Positions 1-11,290 are shown, counted from the stretch's first letter. The stretch: 64,000 nt of DNA from Patiria miniata (GCF_015706575.1 NW_024037065.1:310001-374000), one strand, 5' to 3'. Made by a program: numbers and translations. The notes: generated by a model from the letters alone, not told the origin.

Positions 1-19
1 ATGTCACGTGATCAATTTT

Positions 20-110
20 GAAACGTTGAACAACATTGCCAGATTGTTCCGCGGCATTCTGGAGGGGTTGCAGGTTCAAATCCTGCTGTAGTTAATTTCT
101 AAATTGCTCA
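20..110 (+). repeat. tRNA-like T-arm / box B, possible SINE relic
   Basis: A perfect T-arm-like hairpin (stem GCAGG/CCTGC around the loop TTCAAAT) matches the pol III box B consensus closely. No convincing A box or full cloverleaf precedes it, so this is more likely a tRNA-derived SINE remnant than a working tRNA gene. Confidence 0.3.
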
Positions 111-1060
111 ACTTTTCAAACAAAGTTTAAAATCGACAAGTTACCTTCTCAAATTGTATGAGGTGGTCCATTGCTGAGATCAGCGATATTTTTGGAGCCC
201 CAGACCTTCCCTGGTTAACTGGAGGCAGGAGGCACCGCAGCAACAGGATAGCTGCTGTGTCAGAACACCAACCTGAATAACCGAATTAACATATATAGCA
301 AATGGTTAATTATGCATGATACCCAAAGCAGCAATGGCTACAGATGGTGACTTGTTTAAATGCGGCATTGAGCACGTTTGGGTTATGATTTCTGCCTGTG
401 TAATTTTGAAAGGTTTTGATCGAATGCTAGTGCCACAAAGGAATCATTCATTTAAACACAATCACACTCAAGTTAAAAAAAAAATGAACTAAGCTGTCAA
501 ATAATTTTACGAGTTTGAACCCTTTTAAATGAAGATAAAATATGATTAATGGTTCACCGGTGGAGAGAGCCCTTTTTGAAAATAGGCTTTAAGTTGATAG
601 AGTCTGTATGCATGCTAAATTGGACATAGGAGAGGTATTGAAATTTCCACATCAAGTTTGCGTACAATGGGAATCTCAAAAACTAAATGACATTGCGTTT
701 GACGGGCCATTCCTCTTTGAATGTGTTTTAAAAGTCTGATCCCCGCCCCCCCCCCCCCCAAAAAAAAAATAACAACAAATGAAATGAAACAAATTATGTA
801 CAGACACTCAAATAGAAATTGTATTAACTTGAACCACTATACTATAAAGAAGAATTTATGTGAGTGGGTGTGCAAGGATATTAAGCATCACCAAATAATT
901 GAGGATAGGAGTCAAATCACGGATGACCTCAATTAAAAAAGTGTAGGAAAACCAATGGGAGCTGTTGCGAAATTGTTGAGAGTATAGACAAAAGATAAAT
1001 GATGAGAAACAATAGAAATCCTCAATGTACATCATAAACAAACCTGTGTGGGCTGGCCAA
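111..1060. other. no gene seen; noncoding flank
   Basis: I see no coding signal. There is a C-rich/A-rich homopolymer pair near 741-770. The stretch may be intron or 3' flank of the SAMD3-like gene. Confidence 0.4.
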
Positions 1061-1380
1061 CACTGTACATGTATGTGTTATGGAGAAGTTTTTTTTATAG
1101 TTGTGGGGACATTTCTGCTATCCCCACAGCGTCTTCGGTCCCCATAGTATAATGGAACAACTCTTGTGTAGTCCCCCAGTAAAGGAATAAGTATGTGTGT
1201 GTTCATGAGTTGCTTGACCACAAAGTGCCGGGTGCACATTGGCAGCAAATCTGTCGACAAGCACCACGAAGCCATCCCTCGCTCGCAAAATGGGGGCAAC
1301 CGACGGGCGACAACGCCTCCTCCCCTGCAAATAGTGGGCGAAGCAAAGCCTCATTTTATTAAATTTTGAAAAACACCTAC

Positions 1381-1558
1381 CTCGCATTTCTGATTCTGTG
1401 CTTGGCCCTTGCTCAACTGTAGATATAAGCTGATTGGCAGTAATGTTACCATGAATGGACCTTGCAAGGTTGACGACTTTGCTTTTAAGTGCCTCTGTCC
1501 ACGTTTCGATGAACTTTGTGTTCTTGTCCGGAAACATTAGATGGAAGTCTTGATCAAT
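1381..1558 (-). CDS. SAMD3-like exon 7
   Basis: The exon is 178 nt between TTTGCAG and GTAGGT. It encodes IDQDFHLMFPDKNTKFIETW followed by TEALKSKVVNLARS, matching the 'lvnqDF...W' region of the family. The next exon probably starts at 1324 after a 56-nt intron, but its frame stops soon, so the 3' end is unresolved. Confidence 0.7.
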
Positions 1559-4500
1559 CTGCAAAGGGTTCAAATATCCATGGCAATTATGTTAAACTAT
1601 TTAGTTAGTAAATTTGAAACTGCTTGAAGTGAAGCCACCACTTAGAAGACTGACTGATAGTTTGCCACTATAGTTACGGAAAACATCACTTCTATGCTAG
1701 CAAACTAACTCACCAGGCCTGGTGTGTTCTGGAAACATGGAAATTCCTTGATGATCGCAGTAGCTGACAAACCCTTTTGAACCATGGTACGTCTCAGAGG
1801 GTATGTTGCTGCCATCTTTTCCATGGTGTCCTCCCGACTCTGATTTACACGTGGAACGTGCTTCAGCCAGTTGACTTCTGCTTCAAGATCATTTTCTGGG
1901 CGGCGTTCACCATGATCCTCTCTTGGATGCTTCGGCCCTCCATCTCTCTTGGTTGATTTCTTTTCAGGTGGTAGATCTTTCCCCTTAGGAACTGGTTCAG
2001 CCCTGTTAACATTCTTTATTCGTGCAGCAAGAAACCCAGTGTTGCTCCTTTCTTCATAGAAGGCTTCCTAAAATTATAAAACATCATGAATTAAATAAAC
2101 TGAGTAACAAGTACACAATAAGTTTTAAAGTTTCTGTTCAATACGGGCAATTCCTGCACCTCCAAAAGGTTACCATGGAAAGTCCATTTTCAAGTTTATG
2201 GTAGACAACGAAACTTGCATAGGGAATCGTTTGTATATTGTTCATCCTGTGCAAACTAGCATTGAAAACACAATCAATTTTTTTTTCATACACTACAATT
2301 TATGGTTCGAAAGTCGACCATACTGTTTAAATTCAGATATATTTATTTTGAACAATATATATGAGCCGGCTGCAATTCTAATATTTAGTGTCTCACAGGT
2401 GGATTTAACTGAGTCATTTTATTTGTTTGTTTTTTCCGGCAAGAATAGATCTATTTTTGAATCTACATTCAGAAAACTATCATACATGACAATGTAGTTA
2501 TAAAAAATATGCTGTGCTCACACAGCATATATAGTGTATTGCTTGTGATGAATTCAAATGTTGATTGCATTTTAAGAACTTTTTAAGTTTGCTTTGTAAA
2601 TAAGAAAAGTTTGTAGGTGTAGGGATTGATTTACAATACGCACAAAGGCCTGCTCATGAAATCAAATTGGTCAACAATCAATCAATGTTTTTTTTTTCAG
2701 CCAATATGACACCAAATGGCAAAATCATAGAGGCACCTGAAAAAAATCCAATGATTCTACTTCTACAATACTTACATTTCCCGCAGGAGTATGGGGATCC
2801 CTCAGAGCTGGGAACATGTTTACAATTCCAACAGCATACTTGTTCTTGACATGTGCCTTCGGTAGTCTTCTGTTGAAAAGCAATCAGGAATACAAGTACA
2901 GTTTATTCTACAGAATAATGCCAGGAGACATGGGAACAAGCATCAATTATGTAGTGCCTTCTTTTCTTCAGAACACATTACACTGAATCATTTGATTTGA
3001 ATGTGTTTACACCATGCAGACCTTATTTGTAAGAATCTCGAATCACTACTTAAATTTGTAGTCATGAATGGTCAATTATAAAAGGAACACAACTGGAAAC
3101 TAGTAATAATTACCCATGCACGTCCATCATGTGGCCCACCACAATGTTCACCAACAATCTCCGCGTTTTATCTTGAAGGCAGTTATGGCGCTCATACTCC
3201 ATAAGTATTTCTTTCCCTCCTGGCTTTGACTGCAGAACTTCCAGTATGAGCTGATAACAGACGATAGAAATATGCGTGAAATTGTATGATACATTTAGGT
3301 TAGCTCTATATTTCTGCCGTAGCATATTTAAATTTGAATTAATACACTCGCAGAAATTTTGTTTTAGTAACTTTTGACCGGTCTGAAAGGTCTTTGCCAG
3401 AACCAAATATGTGTGCGTATGGATTTAAGACATATGCTGCCAGCAGTGGTATATCCCAGGGTGGCGAGTAGGGAATTAAGCCTGAGAGGGGTGGTGGCTG
3501 CATAGATGTTACAGCAGAGGGGCACCCAATTCCAGATCGTGCAGGAAAGGTAGACCGTTTCCAGTCACCGAACATGACAACAGCCTCTGTAAAATCAACC
3601 AGGAGGGGTGGAGGGGGGGGGGGGCTGTACACCACCTTTGATTGGGGGGGGGGAGGGCTGTACACCATCTTTGAATGGGGGGCTTGATCTGCTCTAAATC
3701 GAATAGTCACTAGCGCCAGAAAATTAATAGGTTTTGCGTGCAAAACGCGGTTGGGACGTTCGAATAAAAAGAAAATAATCACGATTTGGCCACAAATCGT
3801 CATTAAACCCTCCTTTTTTTTTTAACCCACTCGCGCTTTTCTCCGATTGTCCAATTTCCCGTTGGGGGTTGACTGGGTGGGGGACCGGAGGGGGGGGGGG
3901 GGGCTGGACTGGTAAGGGGGTGATGATTTGGCATGTGGGGCGTGAGCTTAATGATCACCGCTTAGTATGACTAAGTGACCAACTCAAATTCAGCTGTATA
4001 CCTGCTTAGCATCTGTTTCTTTATCAAGACGTTGCTTCTTTGCAGAAGAGGAGGGACTGCTTTCAGATGAATTGCTGAATAGATCGGGCTGACGACCTGC
4101 TTGGCCAAGACCAGGATCTATAAAGAATGTTTATTTAATATGGGACTGTTGATTCTCAAGATTCTCAAGATATTATATAGGCACAAAACTGACTGGCAAA
4201 GCAGTCACTGATGATTGTGTATGCGGGTTGATCACATTTTCCTCATCCTCAATTAATTAGGATGTTACAGGAGTGTGCGTGACCACTGATAAAAAGAGCT
4301 GAAAACACCTGAAAAAGGGGGTAAAAAACACATGAACTTTGGAAATCTATTCGTTTGTACACAGCAACAGAGGGAAAAAATTAAGCTGAAATCCAAAACA
4401 CTAAAAGCGGAAATCAGCTTAGAGCTGAGATTTCGCACCACAGACAGGCTCACGAAGCCCACCTTTAATACCAGATCCTTGTACAGAGATGGGATGTGTA

Positions 4501-7440
4501 CAGTCACTTTCCGGACATTTCAATGCCATACACATAATTCATTAGAAAAATAAAAACAATAGGGCAGATTCAAATACAACTTACAGGGTCTCCTTCATCC
4601 TTTCAGTATGAGAACGATGATAAAACAATACGCAGAATTTTGAATAGAAGATTAAACTCACCCCACTCCTCTCCCTCTTTCAACACCATTAACTGAATGG
4701 CACCATCCGCTTCTAAAACATCGGCGAGGACATCGTTGTCAATGGACGCTCCATCCCTCACATCGACAAAACGGATCTCTTCATCATTGTCAATGTCAAA
4801 TTTCTTCTTCACTGTAAAAATAATACCATTTATTTAGTCACCTAATTTAGTTATTTTAGATCATCTTCAGTGCAATGTTTCATGATAAATGTGACAAATA
4901 AACATACCCTCTAATCCACATGTTGGCACTGATGAATTGTTCTATATGTACCTAACAGCCCACACAATGCACATACTTCCGGCACAAATCATGTCCAGCC
5001 AATGCACGTGCCAACAAAAATATAGGACAGAGCAAACAAAAGCCGTTTCATTAAAACAAGGCTAGGGCAATTAAGGCGTACACGGGAACAGTTCTTTTTA
5101 AAAGGGATGCTGAATGGACACTGCAATTGCAATGAAGCCGTCGTCAAACCAGTCCTAGGCCTAGATTAGCATGATTAACGTAAGGAACCCCCTTGCATGC
5201 CTAGTCCCAATTTACTAATTTTGATTTTCGTTCTTGATCTTATCAATATCATGCTTATGTTTGCATCTAGGCCTACATGCGTATAAGCTCACGTAACGTC
5301 AAGATGGTGGATATACAGCCATCTGAGATCGCAAATGGGGTCATGTAATCACTTAAGGCCCAAATCAGATTTTCATGTTTCGAGTGCAACATAAAAGGCA
5401 TTGGTAGGCATGGTAGGCCTTCTAGTTCTACTTCTTTTCTACTATGATACTTGGCACAGTCCCCACATCGGGATTCACACCAAGGCCCAAAGTAAGAAGA
5501 GCTGCTCAGTCTTAGTTCATGCAGGTTGGACGATACGTTTTACGGTAATATGTGCCATCTTGCCCGCGGTGCAATTTTGCGTTGCTGTGTACACATCGTC
5601 AATGGAAAACTTTGGCACTTCCAAGTCATCATGCATGCGGTCAGTCCAAAATGCGCTTGTGTCTATGCAACGTGTGTTCTTTTTGCCCCGTGCACAAGAT
5701 GGCTCATATTACCGTGAAACACCTTATTGTCTTCATTGCATTGCGAGTAGGGTCTACGTATAGGGAGGTAGCTATAGAGTCCACTATAGAGTCCAACGAA
5801 AAAATATGCATAGCAGAGAGCCACAATTGAAAAACTATTTAATAGGCCTTGGCCTATAGTCCCACTAACTGGGGCGCTAGAACTCGACATTTGGGATGTT
5901 TGTCTGTCATACCGGTACTAGCGTCCCACTAAAGAAGTATTCTCATATTGTTTCAATTTTCAAATTCACCACAAAAGTCTCCAAAAATCGTTTAAAATAC
6001 TTGACAACAATACCTTTGAAAGCACCTACTGGCATTTCCACATGTCAAAGACGAAGTCATGGGGCATCAATGATACTCAAGATTATTTTTTGGGTTGCAA
6101 ATCCATGAAATTCAACCACTATAGCAAAGACATCATAGTTCATACAGCGATCGTTCAATGGCTGTGATCTAACGTATTGTCTATGGACGTACATACAAAC
6201 ACGTACGTGAAGCAGGGGACACGACCGTGACCTGCATTGATAAACAAACTCAGCATGTAGATCGAGGATCACCAATGACTGTTTCATGACAAAGCATGCA
6301 TTCACTGGACTAACGCTTTGCATTTTTGCAGGCATACTCTTGTACTGCGCCTTGTCATGAAACAGTCATTGACATTGGTGCATTGGATCCCTGATCTATA
6401 TCTACACGCGGAGTTTTTTTTCCGACGTAGATCATGGTCGTACGTGTTTGTATGTAGGTCTATATGTCCACAGACAACGCGTTTCAAATCCTAGCCAGGC
6501 ATAAACGTTATTGAATGATGGCTGTATGATGTCTGTGCTATAGTGGTTGAATTTAAGTGGTTGGATTTGCAACCCAAAAAATAACCGTTTCACGAAAGCT
6601 CCATTAGGCCTAGGCCTACTTCATCTTTGACAATTATGGAGAAGCCAGTAGGGCCTAGGTGCTTTCAAAGGTATATTTGTCAAGTATTTTGCGTGATTTT
6701 TGGCAACTTTTGGGGTGAACTTTGGAAATGGAAATATTGAGAATAGGCCTATATAGGCCTAGGGCTAGGCCTAAGTTCTAGCGCCCCAGTTACGATAGTG
6801 GGACTAGCCTTGTGATAATATTACAAACATGACAAATGGATTGGCCCCTTCCCCTTTTCTTGAATCTTAGCGCTCTCCAACTCCCCTACTCCACTCGAAG
6901 TCTAAGATTTTGCTGTTCCTGGCGATCATGGTGAGGGTCTATTCAGGCTATTGAGGCCCCTAATCTAATAGATTAGGCCTGCTGCTGCTGGGCCGGGCCC
7001 CGTGAGTCGAGTGCAAGCAGCGGGTTCATCATTGCCAGGCACTGGCATGACTGGTAGGTCATGTCGGTCAACGTGCACGGGGAAATGTGTTTGTAAAAGT
7101 ACATGTAGCCTAGGCCTAATCATTTCAAGACTATTTCAAACTTATAGAATTATTTTTCTGCCAAGAAGTTTTATTCGTAGGGCCTAATGCAATGAAGACG
7201 TCCAACTTAGGGTCATGCCTGGCCTAGCCTAGGCTAGCCTATCCTGCACTAAGCGCATGACATGTACACGATGTAACGTTAGACCTAAACTGCACGCAAA
7301 GTGCAGGCACGAATGTGTCATTTAATACTAAAAATAAACTTACCAATTGTCAGTAAATTAGCCGACTCGCCTGCTGTATATGGGACAATCTTTTTGGCTG
7401 ACCACCCCACACACTCGGGCAATCGGCATTATTCAGGCCA
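1381..7440 (-). CDS. SAMD3-like spliced host gene (7 exons)
   Basis: Minus-strand gene rebuilt from splice sites. Exons: about 7440-7344, 4811-4662, 4117-4002, 3250-3114, 2869-2776, 2067-1714 and 1558-1381. Every intron tested is bounded by GT and AG, and the reading phase is kept across all six junctions. The N-terminus (exons 1-2) looks like a PB1/CIDE-N-like fold (SANLLTIV then FVDVRDGASIDNDVL). A lysine- and serine-rich linker follows. Then comes the conserved block seen in fish and invertebrate SAMD3-like proteins: GKEILMEY, HGRLPKAHVKNKYAVGIV, FPALRDP, EAFYEERSNTGFLA, and INxDF-type IDQDFHLMFP. Function in this family is not established. A further 3' exon from 1324 is possible but its frame is unclear. 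No in-frame ATG is seen in exon 1. Family assignment is from memory of the motifs, not a search. Confidence 0.72.
1714..2067 (-). CDS. SAMD3-like exon 6
   Basis: The exon is 354 nt, phase 0 to 0, between TTTTAG and GTGAGT. It begins NEAFYEERSNTGFLAARIKN, continues through a basic linker, and ends with MVQKGLSATAIIKEFPCFQ before the splice. Confidence 0.75.
2776..2869 (-). CDS. SAMD3-like exon 5
   Basis: The exon is 94 nt between CAACAG and GTAAGT. It encodes GRLPKAHVKNKYAVGIVNMF followed by PALRDPHTPAGN. The HGRxP...FPxLRDP pattern is the most recognisable signature of the family. Confidence 0.75.
3114..3250 (-). CDS. SAMD3-like exon 4
   Basis: The exon is 137 nt between TTATCAG and GTAATT. 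It encodes VLQSKPGGKEILMEYERHNC and ends in NIVVGHMMDVHG. This helical block is conserved in the SAMD3-like family just before the HGRxP motif. Confidence 0.72.
3600..3690. repeat. duplicated G-tract unit in intron
   Basis: Two copies of a GGGCTGTACACCAnCTTTGA unit, each joined to a long G run, lie in tandem in intron 3 of the SAMD3-like gene. A second G-run is at 3885-3905. These may form G-quadruplexes. Confidence 0.45.
4002..4117 (-). CDS. SAMD3-like exon 3, linker
   Basis: The exon is 116 nt between TTTATAG and GTATAC. It encodes a low-complexity Ser/Gln/Lys linker (LFSNSSESSPSSSAKKQRLD) that looks disordered, with a short basic cluster that could be a nuclear localisation signal. Confidence 0.65.
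4662..4811 (-). CDS. SAMD3-like exon 2, PB1/CIDE-like
   Basis: The exon is 150 nt, flanked by TTTACAG and GTGAGT. It encodes KKKFDIDNDEEIRFVDVRDG and continues through ADVLEADGAIQLMVLKEGEE. The acidic, compact beta-rich pattern resembles PB1/CIDE-N domains. Confidence 0.7.
5537..5720. mobile_element. short MITE-like hairpin
   Basis: The ends are inverted copies of GTTTyACGGTAATATGnGCC, about 26 bp with two or three mismatches. The element is about 184 bp and lies inside intron 1 of the SAMD3-like gene. No coding capacity and no clear target duplication. Confidence 0.5.
5857..6806. mobile_element. foldback element with ~440-bp arms
   Basis: The left arm (5857-6293) is repeated in reverse in the right arm (about 6353-6806). 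Termini are TAGTCCCACTA and its complement. Matching blocks include the ATGACTGTTTCATGACAA segment close to the centre and the GGTTGCAAATCC segment midway. The spacer is about 60 bp. The arms are diverged by many small changes, including TAGGCC insertions, so the element is old. No ORF of note. It lies in intron 1 of the SAMD3-like gene. Confidence 0.65.
6745..7260. repeat. TAGGCCTAGGCC-rich stretch
   Basis: Palindromic TAGGCC/AGGCCTA words recur here and at 6605-6655. They are dispersed rather than tandem and typical of some echinoderm and hemichordate genomes (from memory). Confidence 0.35.
7344..7440 (-). CDS. SAMD3-like exon 1 (first recognisable exon)
   Basis: The exon ends at a strong donor (CAATTG|GTAAGT). 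It encodes LPECVGWSAKKIVPYTAGES and joins in phase to exon 2. An in-frame TAA lies just upstream and no ATG lies between, so the true start is either in an unseen upstream exon or lost. An AG acceptor-like site lies near 7449, but an in-frame TAA still follows it. Confidence 0.6.
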
Positions 7441-7449
7441 AAAATCCTA

Positions 7450-7650
7450 ACACAAAAAAACAAAAAGGCGAGCGACCCATCCGCCGCTCACAAAAAGAAT
7501 GTGTGGTATCCCATAATTTTCGCGCCTAAAGATTGTGGCATCCCATAATTATAGCGTCTCACCTTGGCCTAACCAATAAGCGCGCTTCCCTGAGCGTCGA
7601 GGGCTCAGACATGCGCAGTTGTTCAACATCTAACACCCTTTCGGATTCAA
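7450..7650 (-). promoter_or_regulatory. candidate promoter of the SAMD3-like gene
   Basis: The stretch upstream of exon 1 is GC-richer than its surroundings. It has an E2F-like TTTCGCGCC near 7518, an inverted CCAAT box (ATTGG on the minus strand) near 7570, and a short duplicated motif (GTGGnATCCCATAATT) at about 7502 and 7535. Inferred only from position and motifs. Confidence 0.3.
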
Positions 7651-7671
7651 TTACCGCGTCTCACTTGAAAC

Positions 7672-8013
7672 TTAGTCTGTTGGTGTTATTTCAACACCAA
7701 TTTCACCACTGACAGATTTAAATAATTTTGGTGTTGCAAATTTAACACCGCAGTTTTTGCAGTGTGGGGGTGTTGGTGGCGCGACGTCATCGGTGTCATC
7801 AAAAGAGTCGTCTGGTTGAGGTTGTGAGTTTAAATCTAACACCAAACCTGTTTTCATACTTTGGGTAGCGATTTGAAGATTGTTGTTATAGCCGTCGTGC
7901 GTTCCAACCCTTAAGTTCATATCCGATGGAATTAACCCCGGTTTCACGACAAAATTTAAAGGTGTTCTGGCATACTGCAAAGAGTCTTGAAATTGATCGA
8001 TACTCGTTTCCAT
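7672..8013 (-). pseudogene. virus-like frame, C-terminal type fragment
   Basis: Open stretch of 113 residues in the same orientation as its neighbour at 8325-8837. It carries NFVVKPGLIPSDMNLRVG, HDGYNNN and an acidic Pro/Asp tail with a CKNC pair. Possibly from the same ancestral protein family. Part of a broken fossil. Confidence 0.4.
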
Positions 8014-8324
8014 GTCGTCTACTGCATTGATGATATCTTCAACGATGACGTTAAATTGTCTCTGAGCGATAATACGCTCGTTTTTGTTTGAGCCTGCGCA
8101 TCGAGTTAAGCGTACACGTACTATCTGATTGATTCGTTGATCTTTATGATTCCCACGGAGGTAAACGACGTTTTGGCGGGTATTAAATCAAACCAAGCCA
8201 TTTTGACGATGTCGTCTTGTTCGAGATAGCCCTTCCAATGCTTAAAAAAAGCATCGTGTTTTTTTGGATCGTCTAAACCCCAATTTTTATCACCCGTGGG
8301 ATTGAGGTCGTGTTTTTATCATAG

Positions 8325-8837
8325 TCAAACGGGAAGAGTACAAACGATTTTGGTATTTTCGTTCCAAAGAAAAAGTCGACCTAAGCCATAAGTCTTTTGA
8401 TCTCTCGTCTGTTTAAAAGACTTATTTTGATCGATGGCCAACGTCCGACAGATGTTGGTAAATGTTTCACGATCATAGGTGTTGCTGAGAGCGTCAAACG
8501 AGTTTTCTCCCGGTATTGCTATGGCCATGTCGTTTAATATCCTTCTAACCGTAAAGTATAGATGAAAATTAAATAAGGCTTCAACGTAACGGTTGTTCGC
8601 GTTTAAAATATCGATTCCAACACCACAGTCCGTTGTAGCGCAATAGATTGCAAAGTTTAACTGATTTTGATAAAAAGACATTGGGTCTATTTTCCAACGA
8701 AGTAAAGCATCGTTGGTATTGAGGCGAGATATTTTATAGTCTGAGATTAAGTCGGGGAACGGGGTTAAAAACGTTTTAGACGCGTTGACCGTAATCTCGA
8801 GTTTGCCAGTGAGATACGGACTGTCTAGTACATGCAC
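8325..8837 (-). pseudogene. virus-like structural-type frame, fragment
   Basis: Open stretch of 170 residues from the leftward arm of the virus-like block. It shows the distinctive LRWKIDPMSFYQNQLNFAIY segment and a YGLGRLF motif. I recall similar uncharacterised invertebrate proteins. A capsid role is a guess from the context. Part of a broken fossil. Confidence 0.4.
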
Positions 8838-8937
8838 CGAGGTGGTAGCATGCCTTTAGCTACATTTTGATTTACTTGTCTCGTTACCTGATCAGCTATC
8901 GATTGTATCTGCTTTTTAAACGACTTAAAATCACTCA

Positions 8938-8981
8938 TTATTTTAGTTTCAGTTTTAATATAAAAAGACTATAAATTAAAT
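8938..8981. promoter_or_regulatory. divergent start region of the virus-like block
   Basis: A short AT-rich gap separates a leftward ATG (minus strand, near 8937) from a rightward ATG (8980). It contains TATAAAAAG- and TATAAAT-like words. The layout fits a compact bidirectional promoter; inferred from arrangement only. Confidence 0.3.
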
Positions 8982-10140
8982 GCATTCGTTTCACTTGTTT
9001 CATAATGAGCAGACGTTAAAATTAGAAGACGTCGTAGATAATTTAAACCGTCAAAAATCTGTACGCGTAAAAAGGGTGATTTTAACGCCGGATATTTTAA
9101 TATTTCCAGCGCCACGGAGATTGACTGGTTTACGCAAATAGATGGGAGACCTGCGTTTACCACAGATAAACCTCCCCTCATACCCGCAGAGTTTCTTTCA
9201 GATGTACACATAAGAACGCCGGATAGAGATTTTATAGAGCGATTGTTACCCGATAAACCATACCACTTTTTATTTAACGATGAAAATGTTTTACAAAAAA
9301 ATATAAACGATCTTATAAAAGCGTACGAAGACAATAGACTAGAATCCGTTTTAGAATCAAACAAAAGAAAAAGAGCTATTATACCTGAACGGCGAGGGTT
9401 GATTTTAGCCGCCATGTCTTCAGAAATACCAAAAACTAAATTAGAATTTAATACGCTTCAATCTTTAGTAAGAATATTCTTTGTTAGAGAAAGAAAAAAT
9501 CTTTGAAGGTGAGGAATTGACTTTAAAGTTTATTGAAGGAGAAATAGGTGCGAGCGAATTGAGCGAGTTGAGAGATAGTATAGATGCAGGGGTGATTATA
9601 AGAGAAAGTCTTATCGTGACGGGTGATGGTTTAGATTTTATTCCTCCGAGTTATTTAGAGCCTTTACCACTCGGAAGTATCGGTTCGGTCATCATACCAC
9701 CGGGGTGGTACGACGTCGATTGATTCGATTTCATTTTAAATTCTATACCCGGGGTAAGTTTTCGAATATTGAGAGAATCTAAAAAGGTGACGTTGGTGAT
9801 AACCGACGTAAATCTCAAATTGCGCTTGAACAAAGAAGTATCTCGATTACTCAATTTACCCAAAGGAAGACTGGTACCCAAAGTGGTCTTACGACGTTAA
9901 TCCGTTTACATTTTTGTTTATTCGCTGCCCGCAATTAAGTACGAGTGAAAACTTTTTAATGGTCGTCCTTCTGACATCTTAAAAATCGTACCCGTGGCTA
10001 TGTGCGAACCCGACATTGATAGAGCCGAGGGATTCACAAATCTTAAAAACGGTATAATCGACAAACTGACATTTTCTATCAGCGGTGAAAAAGGACAGGT
10101 ATTCAACAATAAGGGTGAGGGTATCATTATCGAGTTGGAG
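8980..10140 (+). pseudogene. cluster of small rightward virus-like frames
   Basis: Several short open stretches in the rightward arm, including 9243-9506 and 9481-9723. The last part, ending at 10149, carries a CEPDIDRAEGFTN segment and a beta-rich tail that recalls jelly-roll minor capsid proteins. Broken fossil; identity uncertain. Confidence 0.35.
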
Positions 10141-10175
10141 ATCTTTTAATTTTAAAATCTTTTTATATTAAAAAC

Positions 10176-10379
10176 ATGAGTGTAGATGGTAAGGCGTTAT
10201 ACCCCGATATTTCTGGAGATGTACTCCGATTAAATAGTAACGAAGAAACAAAAGTATACAGACTTAAAAAGATTGCAGCGATTCGATCTTTATTCTTGAA
10301 AGAGAGAGACCACCGAGAGCGCACTTATAAAAAAATTAAGAGAATGATCGATAGTATTAATTACGTAGAGCTAGGATAA
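10176..10379 (+). pseudogene. small basic virus-like frame
   Basis: Starts with a real ATG after an AT-rich gap (67 residues, MSVDGKALYPDISGDVLRLN...). Charged and helical, no recognised domain. Sits directly before the 10386 frame in the same direction, as in a compact viral gene string. Confidence 0.35.
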
Positions 10380-10385
10380 GAAGGG

Positions 10386-10754
10386 TTGGGGGCTACAGCG
10401 GGGGCTGTCAGTATTCCCGCTCTCTTGGGTGTTATATCAGCCCCCGCTGGATTGGTGCTAGAAGGAACGTTTATAGGCGCTTTTGGTGTAGATATTCTGC
10501 TTAGTATCACATCTAAGCGATTATCCGCCAAGCTGAAAAAAAATATATTAGCGGACTCCAAACTTAACACGATTGAAGATTACGTGTCTCAAGCTATCAA
10601 CGACGGAGATATATCGCACGAAGAGTTCTTATTGATTACGAGAGAGCACGCAAAATTTAACGAGCTTAAGCAGAAAATTAGAACAAAGAGCAGCACAAAG
10701 CTTCAAAAAATTAAAACGATACAGACTTTGAAAAAGAAGTTAAAAAACAGGTAG
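10386..10754 (+). pseudogene. virus-like membrane/coiled-coil frame
   Basis: Open stretch of about 122 residues. A Gly/Ala/Leu hydrophobic hairpin (ALLGVISAPAGLVLEG...) is followed by a charged helical tail with SKLNTIEDYVSQAINDGDIS. The second motif is shared with a family of uncharacterised invertebrate proteins that I recall from cnidarians. Part of a broken fossil. Confidence 0.4.
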
Positions 10755-10855
10755 ACGAACAGCTGGCAAAAGAAAAACAATCTCTTATCGAAAAACTTAC
10801 AAGTTCAAATTCTCGGTAAATAAACATTATGAAAGTGATCCACCGAGTTATACCT

Positions 10856-11290
10856 CTATTCGCCTCTTAGGGCGTCACCCTCGGCCCCGCCTTTATTGTA
10901 GTGGTCATCGTATCTTTTTAGTGCTTTATTAAATTGATTGCGAGTCACTTTAAATAAATCTCTAACTCGTTCTTTGTCTAATCCAACTACATTATAAAAA
11001 CACGATGCTATTAACGACCGTTTAACAAATCCATTTCCCCTCAATGTTTTGTAATTAACGAGCTCGTTATATTTATTGATTGTTTCTTGGACATCTTCTG
11101 AGTCTTGCTCTGGACACACACAAAAAATAAGTTTCTCCACAGTTTTTCTTTTATTTCTTTTTAAAATTGACCAATTGATACGATCCTCTTGCGCATTTTC
11201 TGTCGAAAAATCAAAGTAACGTGAAACTATTTCACTGCAAGTTTCAAAATTTAAAAAAAAACATTCTCGATGATAATATGGTGATCGCAT
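10856..11290 (-). CDS. TFIIB-like cyclin-fold frame at the edge of the virus-like block
   Basis: A 144-residue frame with a real ATG, convergent with the rightward frames. The C-terminal half (KRSLIASCFYNVVGLDKERV, then DLFKVTRNQFNKALKRYDDH) resembles the second cyclin-like repeat of TFIIB, where a helix carrying a small-residue 'aaclY' pattern precedes a DNA-facing helix. Large DNA viruses carry such factors. No zinc ribbon is visible. It could instead be an unrelated helical protein. Same AT-rich codon use as the block. Confidence 0.35.
   Translation of the reverse strand: MRSPYYHRECFFLNFETCSEIVSRYFDFSTENAQEDRINWSILKRNKRKTVEKLIFCVCPEQDSEDVQETINKYNELVNYKTLRGNGFVKRSLIASCFYNVVGLDKERVRDLFKVTRNQFNKALKRYDDHYNKGGAEGDALRGE

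Noticed and set aside
20-110. Functional tRNA gene
   Set aside because: Only a T-arm/box B is convincing; no acceptor or D-arm pairing was found.
5401-5830. Overlapping plus-strand frames of 60-120 codons
   Set aside because: They run through a MITE hairpin with no splice or coding support.
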